Of a DNA stretch of 64,000 bases, positions 38,601-47,294 are shown piece by piece. Both the position numbers and the translations under genes were made by a program. This DNA comes from Alloprevotella sp. oral taxon 473 str. F0040 (GTDB lineage: Bacteria > Bacteroidota > Bacteroidia > Bacteroidales > Bacteroidaceae): NCBI RefSeq assembly GCF_000318095.2, contig NZ_KB290710.1:142722-206721 (forward strand), given 5' to 3'. The notes below the pieces were generated by a model, which saw nothing but the letters and a program-made list of their open reading frames with translations, did no database searches and had not been told where the DNA came from. Positions within the stretch are counted from its first letter, which is position 1. Each line of letters opens with the position of its first letter.

Positions 38601-39917
38601 TCATTGTTCGATTCTAATAGTACTTTTGGGGATTACTTGTTGTTTGCCATCGGCAAAGGTGATCACCAACTTTGTCAATACCATGTTGGTAGCATCGGCA
38701 GGGGCTTTGTAGGTAGAGGTGTCCCAGTCCCAGGTGTGGCTTGAACCACTTTTCAGCATGCCGCTTCCTTTGAACACACCAGAAGTGCGGGCTTCTCCTG
38801 CATCAGTGGAAAGTGTCCAGTGTATCTCTATGTCGCGGATGGGATTGTCATTGAGATTGGTGTAGGAAAAGTGGAATGACACACTAGCATCGTTGTGCCA
38901 ACTCCAGTGGCGCACAAAGCCATAGGGAGCAAACTGCTTAAGACGATTGAGTGCACTCAGATATTCGGCTGCATTTTGTATCACTTGCGCTTCGCTAGAA
39001 AAGGGATGCGCGCGGAGACTATCGTTGAAAATTTCCCAGTGATAGCGATAATCTGGATCTTCTTGGAGAGTCTTAGGCAGAAGTACCTTATGAACCTTCT
39101 CATATTGGAAGTCTAGGGGCAGTTGCTCTGTGGTACTATAGAATAATGTATCACCACTAATTCCATACGTGCGAAGCATGCTGGTTTTGCTCTCACTGTC
39201 GCAACCCGAATCCATGCAAATGAGTCGATGTCCTTTGGTGGGCACAAGATTCCAAGGGTGGTTCTCAATATATTGTTTACGTTTTTGTACAGCATAGGCC
39301 TGTTGAGCATCCTCCCAACGCTTTTTTTCCAAGGAGTCATAGACCGTGCTAAGAGAGTCTGCAACAAACTTTTGGCGAGCTTCTAAGGTGGCTTTGGCTC
39401 GCTCTTTGTAATAGATGTTTCTTTGATCTATGAGTTCTACCAGCTGAATGTTGCGTGCGGCAATAGCGTTGTCTAGTGCTATTCCTGTGAGGTGTGGGAT
39501 TGCTCGGTCTCTGCGCATGATACGTTCTTGCGCACCTTTTAGTTCAACTTCGTAGTTCCCTATTTCTGTGAGCACATAAATGGCACCTATTCGCTTGTTG
39601 TAGGCGTAAATCTCTACGATACTATCTACAGACTCTACAGTCTTTTGTGTAGATTTGCGATAGACCCCTTGTGCATCAGGACTATAATGTACTATCACTC
39701 GTCGAGCGACTGAGTTTTTTGCATCATATACTTCTCCACTTCCCATGCGCTGTGCTGGTGAGGGAAGACTCCCCATGAGGGTTGCACATAGAGTGATAAA
39801 AAGAAGAAATAGCCATTTGTGGCAAGAGGGGTATAGAAAACTGCTGTTTGCCCCATGATTTAGTTTGTTCTCTTTGACAGGGTATGCATCTTCAGCTAAG
39901 ATAGATTGTTCCTTCAT
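38601..39917 (-). CDS. Unrecognised exported or membrane-anchored protein
   Basis: A 438-aa protein with no family I can name. A hydrophobic segment at about residues 34-52 (WLFLLFITLCATLMGSL), followed by PSPAQ, looks like a signal peptide preceded by an unusually long polar stretch. A later in-frame start closer to this segment is possible, but I see no ATG that fits better. Residues 150-215 are charged and likely coiled coil. Two cysteines sit in ICMDSGCDSE. The last 90 residues are beta-rich (HFSYTNLNDNPIRDIEIHW, then GSGMLKSGSSHTWDW), like an immunoglobulin-type or FxLYD-like fold. Confidence 0.55.
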   Translation of the reverse strand: MKEQSILAEDAYPVKENKLNHGANSSFLYPSCHKWLFLLFITLCATLMGSLPSPAQRMGSGEVYDAKNSVARRVIVHYSPDAQGVYRKSTQKTVESVDSIVEIYAYNKRIGAIYVLTEIGNYEVELKGAQERIMRRDRAIPHLTGIALDNAIAARNIQLVELIDQRNIYYKERAKATLEARQKFVADSLSTVYDSLEKKRWEDAQQAYAVQKRKQYIENHPWNLVPTKGHRLICMDSGCDSESKTSMLRTYGISGDTLFYSTTEQLPLDFQYEKVHKVLLPKTLQEDPDYRYHWEIFNDSLRAHPFSSEAQVIQNAAEYLSALNRLKQFAPYGFVRHWSWHNDASVSFHFSYTNLNDNPIRDIEIHWTLSTDAGEARTSGVFKGSGMLKSGSSHTWDWDTSTYKAPADATNMVLTKLVITFADGKQQVIPKSTIRIEQ

Positions 39918-40063
39918 TGCTCGTTAAGTTTATAATAGCAGAGATGTATATGAAAAAGATGAGGAGCAGTATGCATAAACTATGCTTCTTTTGTTCACTC
40001 TCAGTTCTCAATACATCCCATTTCTTTAGATTGGGATAAAGCTAATCGATAGACTTTATCTTT

Positions 40064-42964
40064 CTATCCTTTTTCCATTTTTCGATATTTACTAGGAGTT
40101 ACACCATAAACCTTTTTGAAGGCATGATAGAAACTTGACACATGCTCAAAGCCTGTTTTTAGTGCAATGTCTTCTATGCTGAGCTCTACTTTGGTTTTGA
40201 GTAGAATACTTGCACGTTGCATTTTGATGCGTAACACGAATGTGGCAGGAGATTCCCCAGTGATAGCCACTATTTTACGGTAGAATTGTCGCTGACTCAT
40301 GCAGAGTCTTTCTGCCAAAGTAGCCACTTCCAGTTGGCGTTTATCAAGTAGTGCATAGATGTGATCCACTGTTTTGCTAAGAAATAGACGTTCTGCTTCT
40401 GAGGGCTGTGATTCTTCGGAATGCTCATTGGCTTGAGAATCACAATATTTACAGCGCAAGGACCGGTGTCTATCCAAAAGCTTTTCTACTCTAGTACGCA
40501 GCTCCTCGTTGTTGAAGGGTTTTGTGACATAAGCATCGGCTCCTGCAGCAATGCCCTTGATGCGTTCTTCTTCAGTCACTTTGGCTGTCACCACAATAAT
40601 GGGGATATGATTGATAATTTCATTGGCTCGCACACAGCGACAAAGCTCTAATCCATCCATTTTGGGCATCATCAGGTCTGTGATAATAAGATCGGGCACT
40701 AAATCTATAGCTTTTTCTAGACCTTCTTCTCCATGAGAGGCGTAAGAAACAGCAAAATGTTCTGTAAATAGTGAGCCTATATAAGCGGCTACATCACGAT
40801 TGTCTTCGATGATGAGTAGGCGTGTTTGGGTATCTTCTTCTTCACTGTCGAAGAGAGAGAAGTTTTGTATGGGAATGAGAGGCTCATTAGAGGATATCGT
40901 TTCATCTGTCTTCTCAACGAGAGTCTTGGCACATTGTAAAGACCTAATGGGAATTATGAGATGGAAAGTAGTACCTTGGTTTATCGTACTCTCTACCGAT
41001 ATAGTACCACCTACGGCATCAATAATTTGTTTAACCAAGGTTAAACCTACACCTGTACCTATGGGGGCACTGCAGTCTTGCCCTTGAAAGAATGGCTCAA
41101 AAACGTGCTGGATGTCTTCTGGGGCAATTCCCTGGCCTGTATCAAAAACGTCAATAAATAAATGCTTGTTTTGTTGATGAAGTTTTACTTTAATTTGTCC
41201 AAATTCTGGAGTGAATTTGAAAGCATTGGCCAAGAGATTATTGAGAACCTTGTTAGCATAATCTGGTACGAAGTTCATTTCTACTGGTCCCTGCGACATA
41301 AATTGTAAATCTATGTTGCGTTGTTTGGCATATTCTCGGTAGGTCTCAACTATCATTAAGATATGTGCCTCTATATTGCCTCTTTTCCAGTTAGGATTGC
41401 CTATGGAAGACTTAACCTTTGTGATATCGAGTAACTGATTAATGAGTGTAAGTAATCCATTTCCGTGACGTGAGATGATTTGTGCCTTGTTTTGTACTTC
41501 ACTTGCTGGATATTGTTGCAAATCTTGCGTTAAACCTAAAATAACAGTGAGGGGAGTGCGGAATTCGTGCGTGATACTCGTGAAGAAATGCTCACGTACG
41601 GTCAATATATGCTTAAGTTCTAGGAGGCTCTTACGACGGAGACGTTGGATGTAGAGTACTATTCCAAGTAATCCTGTGACAAGAAATAATGCTATCATGG
41701 ATAATCGTTTCCACCATTGTTCACGTTGGAATTCATGTTTGCGTATGTCCTCTATTCTTTGGTGTTGGCGATCAGAAATTACACGTTGTAGGGTCTCAAT
41801 CTCAAAAAGATTACGAGCATTGACCATACTGTCTTCTCGCATATCAGCTTGTTTATAGAGCATGAGTGCAAGTTTATGGTTGCCTTCATGTTCGTTGAGC
41901 TTCGCCCTCACCCGATCAATCTTCGATAAGTATTCTTTAGCAGCAATGCGGTGGGCTGTGGCTTGTGCACTATCCAATTGTATGCGCGCGCTATCTGTCA
42001 TACCTGCTTCTACATAAGCGTCAGCCAAAGAAAGAGCTGGTTGCATCCAGAGCCATAAATCGCGATCTGTGTGTACTAAATTCATGGATTCTCTAAATTC
42101 TTCAATGGCTTTGCGATAATTTCCTTGCAAAGCATAGATGCGCCCAAAGTTCATGTGTCCATAAGCCTTGCCTGTATAGCTGTTGGCCAGCTCACTATGA
42201 TACATTGACCCTTTGTAAAATATCCATGCCGAATCAATTAGACCACGATTTTCATAAACACTTCCTAAATTGGCTAGATCTACGTTCATCCCTAGATGGC
42301 TATTCAGACGTTTCTCCACAGCAAGTGCTTTGCGTAACATCTCATCGGCTTTCTGGTAGCTGCCAATTGATAAATACACGTTTCCAGCACCATTATAAGC
42401 TATGGCTTTACATTTCAGCATCTTCTCATTCATATCTTCTTCAGCATACGACTGACAGGTCTCAAGTGCACGAAGATGGTAGTCTAGAGCATCGTAGTAT
42501 AGGCCTAGTCTTCTGTAGTTCACACCAATATCATTGAGTGCACTGGTTTTCATTAGCGTGTCATCGAGCATTTCGGCCAAATGTAGTTGCAGTTCATGAG
42601 TCTTTACGGCATCTGCATATTGACTTGCTGTTTGATAACCATGACCTAAAGCAGCTAGTGCAGCCATCTCTCGTTCTAAATCTCCCGAAGTTCGATGTGT
42701 ATTTACAGATTGAATGAGAGAGTCTATATTTTTTGTATGGTTGGTTGTCGTGTCGAGCTGTAGTCTTTGCTCATCAGTATAGGCTGGAGTTGAATTAGGC
42801 TTCACATTACAGCCTATAATAAGGAGTAAAGAGCTTATTATTATGATGCACCCTAAAGAATATGTACCTAACCACAGTGATTTTTTCGCAGCATTTATAC
42901 TTGAAAATATAGCAATGTGGCCACTACAACAAGTAGTTTTTTTATTTTCTATGTGATATGACAT
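40064..42964 (-). CDS. Hybrid two-component regulator: TPR sensor, histidine kinase, receiver, AraC domain
   Basis: A 966-aa one-protein signalling chain at the inner membrane. An N-terminal hydrophobic segment (about residues 28-52) precedes a run of TPR repeats (about 60-400) and a second membrane segment near 418-436 (MIALFLVTGLLGIVLYI). The kinase follows with the H box FTSITHEFRTPL (His near 465), the N box LLANAFKFTPE and the G boxes DTGQGIAPED and GTGVGLTLVKQI. A receiver domain (IIEDNRD, phospho-acceptor Asp near 761 in IITDLMMPKMDG, Lys in YVTKPF) leads to an AraC helix-turn-helix at 850-966. The sensor is TPR-based rather than the Y_Y_Y type that controls many polysaccharide loci. 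Its target is unknown. Confidence 0.93.
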   Translation of the reverse strand: MSYHIENKKTTCCSGHIAIFSSINAAKKSLWLGTYSLGCIIIISSLLLIIGCNVKPNSTPAYTDEQRLQLDTTTNHTKNIDSLIQSVNTHRTSGDLEREMAALAALGHGYQTASQYADAVKTHELQLHLAEMLDDTLMKTSALNDIGVNYRRLGLYYDALDYHLRALETCQSYAEEDMNEKMLKCKAIAYNGAGNVYLSIGSYQKADEMLRKALAVEKRLNSHLGMNVDLANLGSVYENRGLIDSAWIFYKGSMYHSELANSYTGKAYGHMNFGRIYALQGNYRKAIEEFRESMNLVHTDRDLWLWMQPALSLADAYVEAGMTDSARIQLDSAQATAHRIAAKEYLSKIDRVRAKLNEHEGNHKLALMLYKQADMREDSMVNARNLFEIETLQRVISDRQHQRIEDIRKHEFQREQWWKRLSMIALFLVTGLLGIVLYIQRLRRKSLLELKHILTVREHFFTSITHEFRTPLTVILGLTQDLQQYPASEVQNKAQIISRHGNGLLTLINQLLDITKVKSSIGNPNWKRGNIEAHILMIVETYREYAKQRNIDLQFMSQGPVEMNFVPDYANKVLNNLLANAFKFTPEFGQIKVKLHQQNKHLFIDVFDTGQGIAPEDIQHVFEPFFQGQDCSAPIGTGVGLTLVKQIIDAVGGTISVESTINQGTTFHLIIPIRSLQCAKTLVEKTDETISSNEPLIPIQNFSLFDSEEEDTQTRLLIIEDNRDVAAYIGSLFTEHFAVSYASHGEEGLEKAIDLVPDLIITDLMMPKMDGLELCRCVRANEIINHIPIIVVTAKVTEEERIKGIAAGADAYVTKPFNNEELRTRVEKLLDRHRSLRCKYCDSQANEHSEESQPSEAERLFLSKTVDHIYALLDKRQLEVATLAERLCMSQRQFYRKIVAITGESPATFVLRIKMQRASILLKTKVELSIEDIALKTGFEHVSSFYHAFKKVYGVTPSKYRKMEKG

Positions 42965-43584
42965 AGTAGACGTGTGCTAGGTCTGGGAAAAACAAATGAT
43001 GATAAGATTACCCAAAAATACGATGTTTCATCGAAACAACAATTTTTTTTTGTTTTTTTGTTACAGATAAAACTGATATTACGCATGTATTCCTAAATGA
43101 TTTTTTCATATAAACTCTCCTTTTTATTATATATGAAATATCTAAAGAGTCTCGAAAAAATCAAAGACTTTTTTGGGAGAATAATTGAGAATCGTGGTTT
43201 TTCTCTTCTCTTTTTAGTACGTCTTTCTTTTGAAAAGCTATTTTCTTTGTATACAAACATTGTTCTTGAAGAAGTGTAAAGTTGTTTTTGTTTTTGTGTT
43301 GATTAATAGTGCTTTGTGATTGTTGTTATGTCCATTTATCACATTTTTTCTTCTGTGAAAGGTCTGGGAATCGTAGTTTTTTGTCCAGAAATCACAACGA
43401 ATATTGCGTCCAATCCATGTAGTTTTGCATCGTAATATTAAAATGCCAGCATAGAGTCGCATTTGTAAACTCTAAGCTCAATATTTTGTAAACCTCAAAA
43501 ATATATAAAGCCAAACAACCTTAACGCCCGAGCCTCCTTTAGGCGTTGCCCAATAGAGTTTCAACAGGGAGGCAATATAATACA
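42965..43584. other. AT-rich divergent intergenic region
   Basis: About 620 bases between the hybrid regulator and the outer-membrane protein gene. It holds the regulator's promoter. A small hairpin near 43524-43550 (TAACGCC with its complement) lies 35 bases before the outer-membrane gene start. Short reading frames here have no recognisable content. Confidence 0.5.
43013..43020 (-). promoter_or_regulatory. -7 promoter element for the hybrid regulator gene
   Basis: The minus strand reads TATTTTTG, matching TAnnTTTG, about 50 bases before the start, with TTG repeats (TTGTTG) about 17-20 bases upstream. Confidence 0.5.
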
Positions 43585-44913
43585 ATGAACGGAAAACGAA
43601 CAATACCGCTTCTTCCGCCCAATAAAGGCAGGAAAGCAAAAGTCGGTCTTACCATCCTGTTCGCCACCGCCGCCATGGCTTCCATGCAAGCACAAAATGT
43701 AGACTTAGGTTGGCTACAGGAACCCCAAGATCTCAATAGCGAGCTCCGCACTCACACTTGGAGTGTCTATGCTCAAGGAGGAGTTTCATGGGCGTCTGGA
43801 GTGTGGTATCGAAATCTCGATGCAAAACGGAGCTATCAAATCTCACCCGCTGTAGGTGTTGGCGTAGACTTCACCATTAAACCTTGGGTAAGAGTTGGGG
43901 CTGACTATCTATTATCCCGCTATCGTAGAGAGCAGCGTCCATCGCAGATTAATCCTCACGAAATGCCTGTCAAGGTCTATGGCAATTATCTGATGAATGT
44001 GCATAGTGCCAAGCTTAGTGCTGGATTCAATGCTATGGAGTTCTGGCCCAACCGCAAGGCTCAATGGCTGAACATCTGGGCTGGTACTGGAGTAGGATAC
44101 TCCATCGGTCGAGGCAATGAATATGCTTTCACCTTCAACAATACCTTTACGAAAGGTGGTGAGACGAAACCCTTAACTGGTTTAGCTCAAATTGATAATA
44201 GCTCATCAGTAGTCATCACTGGCAATGTGCGAACAACCAATCGTCATGAAAACTTTAAGAGTTTGTACATACCAGCTGTTCTTCAGGTTGAAGCCGATGT
44301 GAGCCGTCGTTTCACACTTGGCTTAAAAGGAGAAGTAGACTTTATGCTCCAGCGCAACAATATTGCACCTAAACATTTGTACTATGGCTTAGCCACTGTG
44401 CGTTACAACTTTGTGACGAGTGGCGCTCAAGTATGTCGTACCTACTATCGTGGAGAAATTGTCAAACTACTCGAACGTATCAACATACTTCAAGAAGACC
44501 TAGCTGTAGCACAAGCTGAAGCTGCACGTGAGGCTGCTCTTCGTCAGCAAGTAGAACAAGAGAAAGCTGCTCTTGAAATCCGACTCGCAGACTGCGAGAA
44601 AGGACAGATGGTTTCTCATTTCGTTCAGTTTGAGAACAACAGCAGTGAACTTTCAGTTGTTGAGCTAGCTAAGTTGCGACAGTTTGCCCAAATGGCTCGA
44701 GGCAAGAAGCTTTCACTTTTAGGTGAAGCTAGCACTCTAGGCACTTCTGGTCGTAACCAAACACTCTCCGAACATCGATTAGCTCGTGTGGTAATGGTGC
44801 TTATTCAAGAAGGTTTTTCTCTCGAAGACCTCCAACCACAAAATGCTATTGGTGACAAGAATGGTAAGCCTGATGCAACAGGTCGCAGAGTTACGATCCA
44901 ATCACACCGATAA
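43585..44913 (+). CDS. Outer-membrane beta-barrel protein with OmpA-like C-terminus
   Basis: From the ATG at 43585 the protein is 442 aa, with a signal sequence around GLTILFATAAMASMQAQ; an upstream in-frame start at 43546 would add 13 polar residues and looks less likely. Residues 30-280 have the alternating pattern and paired aromatic residues of an outer-membrane barrel. A charged coiled-coil linker follows (about 285-330), then an OmpA-like domain with VQFENNSSEL, RNQTLSEHRLARVV and ATGRRVTIQ. The Asp usual in the peptidoglycan-binding loop (TD) is replaced (ASTLGTSG), although the Arg after LSEH is kept. It is followed by a repeat-rich lipoprotein that may be its partner. Confidence 0.78.
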   Translation: MNGKRTIPLLPPNKGRKAKVGLTILFATAAMASMQAQNVDLGWLQEPQDLNSELRTHTWSVYAQGGVSWASGVWYRNLDAKRSYQISPAVGVGVDFTIKPWVRVGADYLLSRYRREQRPSQINPHEMPVKVYGNYLMNVHSAKLSAGFNAMEFWPNRKAQWLNIWAGTGVGYSIGRGNEYAFTFNNTFTKGGETKPLTGLAQIDNSSSVVITGNVRTTNRHENFKSLYIPAVLQVEADVSRRFTLGLKGEVDFMLQRNNIAPKHLYYGLATVRYNFVTSGAQVCRTYYRGEIVKLLERINILQEDLAVAQAEAAREAALRQQVEQEKAALEIRLADCEKGQMVSHFVQFENNSSELSVVELAKLRQFAQMARGKKLSLLGEASTLGTSGRNQTLSEHRLARVVMVLIQEGFSLEDLQPQNAIGDKNGKPDATGRRVTIQSHR

Positions 44914-45098
44914 TTTCCAGCTCTTTCTAGAGTTTGAACCTCTAACTGGGAAATCCCAACCAACCCTTATCTGAATCACACATCCGCAGCATACAGCACT
45001 TCATTGCATAATATCTAGCTGTATTTCTGCACCTGCTTTTACCCAAAGTACACACATAAATTAGTCTCAATACGTCACACATACAAACACTCAGTAAC

Positions 45099-46898
45099 AT
45101 GAAACGTATTCAACCTATCCTGTTCGCCAGCGCAGTATTGTTGGCAACACCTAGCCTTTTCACTGCATGCCAAGAAGACGCTCCTGAAATCAATTACACC
45201 ATGAACGTGAGTGTAATCAATGATTTCACGAAAGTGGTCGAAGCGATCAATAATGGTTCGCTCAAGAATGAAGAAGCCATCAAGAAGCTTACGGAAGCTA
45301 TTGATAATATGGCAGTGAAACAATCAGAGAAACTTCAAAGCATTAAGGACGTACTCGTATCTGCTAATGCAACTCTTGAGACTAAGCTCTCGGCCATTGA
45401 ATCTACCATGCAGGCACAGACTCTTTCTCTCGAAAATAAGTTTGAGTTGCTCCGTGTTGCAGTACAAAACCACACATTGAAGGCAGAAGAAGTGGGAACC
45501 AAGTTAGCCACTGCCATCGATCATCTCAGTGGTGATGTAAGTGCCAAGCTGGCAAGTATTAGAGAAGCGATTGATAAGTCTACTACATCAATGGCTGCGA
45601 AGCTTGCACTTCTCGAAGCTGCTATGAAGGCTCATACACTTACTTTTGAGAAAAAGTATGATCTTGCGCTTGATCTCATGGCCAAGCATACCCTTAAGCT
45701 CGATGAGATTGGGGCTAAACTGGCGAGAGCTATCGATAACATGAATGGAGATTTAAGTACGAAACTCGACTTCATCAAGCAAGCAATCAACGACCAATCC
45801 AAAAGTATCAATGAAAAGCTAGCACTTCTCGAAGCTGCTATGAATGCTCAGACGCTCACACTTGAATCAAAGCTCTCTCTTCTCAATACAGCTATAGCTA
45901 ACCATACCTTGAAGCTTGAAGAAATGGGCAAAAAGCTGGCTACGGCTATTGACAATTTGAGAGGTGATGTTGCAACTAAGCTTGGACAAATTAACGCAGT
46001 CTTAGGCGATACTCATAAGACCCTGGAAGAAAAGCTAGCACTTCTCGAAGCTGCTATGAATGCTCAGACGCTCACACTCTCTGGTCAATTGGCAACTATT
46101 AAGAAGGCTATGGATGAGCAGGTCATAGAGCAACGCAAGATGGCAGAACTCATTGCTAAGGCTATTGATAACATGAAGGAAAGCAACGAAAAGAAGCTTG
46201 AAGCTATCAATAAGACTCTTGAGGATACTAACACAACTCTTAAAGATAAGCTTAATCTAATCCAAGGAGTAGTTGCGTCCCAAACGTTGTCTCTAGAGAA
46301 AAAGTTTGATATCCTTAACAAGGCTCAGCAAGATAACCTTGTTAAACAAGAGGAGGTGGCTAAGAAGATAGCTGAGTCCATTGATCAGATGAAGAAAAGT
46401 GATGCTGAGAAGATGGCTGAGATTACCCAGGCCATCAAAGACATCACGAAAACAGGTGGCGTAATTGATTTGGTCAAAGGAGCTATTGAAGCTCAAACAA
46501 ATATATTGAAGACAAAGCTTGAGGCTATTCGAGTAGGTCTTGACAAAATGCCTAACTACACTACTCAACTCAATCTTATTCAAGAGGCTATTAAGTCTAT
46601 GCCTAATATTGTGGGTAAGTTGGAAGCTCTGAATACTTCTCTTGGTGCTTTGAAGAACTTTGATCAAAAGTTCGATGCAGCAGTGAAAGCACTCCATGCC
46701 ATCAAGAATCAAGTGAAGGGTAGTAATGCAAAACAAGCTGAGATTGCCGCCAAGATTGCCGAAACCACCAAGGCTATCGAAGCTCTCACTGCACAAGTGA
46801 AAGAGGACAATGGCAAAGCACAAACTGCCTACGCAGCACTTAAAGATAAGCTTGCCGACCTCCAAACTCAATTGGCTGTTATTGCAGGTAAGCTATAG
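45099..46898 (+). CDS. Lipoprotein built from 72-residue coiled-coil repeats
   Basis: A 599-aa protein with a lipoprotein signal (lipobox FTAC, Cys near residue 25). From Lys96 to about residue 455 it consists of five consecutive units of exactly 72 residues, starting at 96, 168, 240, 312 and 384. Each has the pattern KLALLEAAMxAQTLTL, then LATAIDN and KxxxIxxAI. A more degenerate tail of the same type follows. Almost every residue is in helical heptads, with few Pro or Gly. I know no family for it; the build suggests a long rigid rod or a bundle on the membrane. It lies 185 bases after the OmpA-like protein gene and ends at a strong terminator. Phage-tail or S-layer-like roles are only guesses. 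Confidence 0.75.
   Translation: MKRIQPILFASAVLLATPSLFTACQEDAPEINYTMNVSVINDFTKVVEAINNGSLKNEEAIKKLTEAIDNMAVKQSEKLQSIKDVLVSANATLETKLSAIESTMQAQTLSLENKFELLRVAVQNHTLKAEEVGTKLATAIDHLSGDVSAKLASIREAIDKSTTSMAAKLALLEAAMKAHTLTFEKKYDLALDLMAKHTLKLDEIGAKLARAIDNMNGDLSTKLDFIKQAINDQSKSINEKLALLEAAMNAQTLTLESKLSLLNTAIANHTLKLEEMGKKLATAIDNLRGDVATKLGQINAVLGDTHKTLEEKLALLEAAMNAQTLTLSGQLATIKKAMDEQVIEQRKMAELIAKAIDNMKESNEKKLEAINKTLEDTNTTLKDKLNLIQGVVASQTLSLEKKFDILNKAQQDNLVKQEEVAKKIAESIDQMKKSDAEKMAEITQAIKDITKTGGVIDLVKGAIEAQTNILKTKLEAIRVGLDKMPNYTTQLNLIQEAIKSMPNIVGKLEALNTSLGALKNFDQKFDAAVKALHAIKNQVKGSNAKQAEIAAKIAETTKAIEALTAQVKEDNGKAQTAYAALKDKLADLQTQLAVIAGKL
45384..46463 (+). repeat. 216-bp tandem repeat (five units) in the lipoprotein gene
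   Basis: Units start at 45384, 45600, 45816, 46032 and 46248. The third and fourth begin with nearly identical DNA: about 45 bases beginning AAGCTAGCACTTCTCGAAGC are the same at 45816 and 46032. The outer units have diverged. Confidence 0.88.
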
Positions 46899-47000
46899 AC
46901 CTCATATAGGTCTATAGCATAGAGCTAAAGTGCCTAGCACTATTAGAACGTGACTGAACAAGTCACCAGGAAAGATTCCTTTTTGTTTCTTGCTATTTTA

Positions 47001-47030
47001 GAAGGTGCTCTCCGGGAGGAGGGCACCTTC
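47001..47030 (+). terminator. Rho-independent terminator after the repeat lipoprotein
   Basis: A GC-rich hairpin (GAAGGTGC with GGCACCTTC, bulged loop CTCCGGGAGGAG) is followed by eight T residues, about 100 bases past the stop codon. Confidence 0.85.
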
Positions 47031-47224
47031 TTTTTTTGGGGGGATGAAAAGATTGCAATGCTCAGAGGCACGCTTGGGTGTTTTAGGGGTAGAGGCGAAA
47101 CAGTATTGAAAGAGCTAGTCTTAAAGTTCTATCCTTAGTAGGGCTCATCAGTAATATGAACTATGGACTCGGAAGAAGTGGCGCACGGAAAAGAAGAAAA
47201 TAACTGTGTATCACTAAAGAATAA

Positions 47225-47262
47225 GATAGGCTCTCCTACCCCAAAGGGCAGGAGAGCCTATC
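47225..47262 (-). terminator. Terminator-like hairpin after the zinc metalloprotease
   Basis: A 17-bp stem with one mismatch (GATAGGCTCTCCT arm) and a 4-base loop. On the minus strand TTATTCTTT follows, a weak T tract. Confidence 0.65.
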
Positions 47263-47294
47263 ATTATGGCATTGTTCCAAAGAAGGTGTTGTGT

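Larger units (their letters stand above)
46899..47294. other. Intergenic region between convergent genes
   Basis: About 400 bases holding one terminator for each flanking gene (47001 and 47225). No gene is apparent between them. Confidence 0.6.

Noticed and set aside
43097-43279. A 60-codon plus-strand frame before the outer-membrane barrel gene
   Set aside because: It is an AT-rich chance frame with lysine, phenylalanine and leucine bias and no homology signal.
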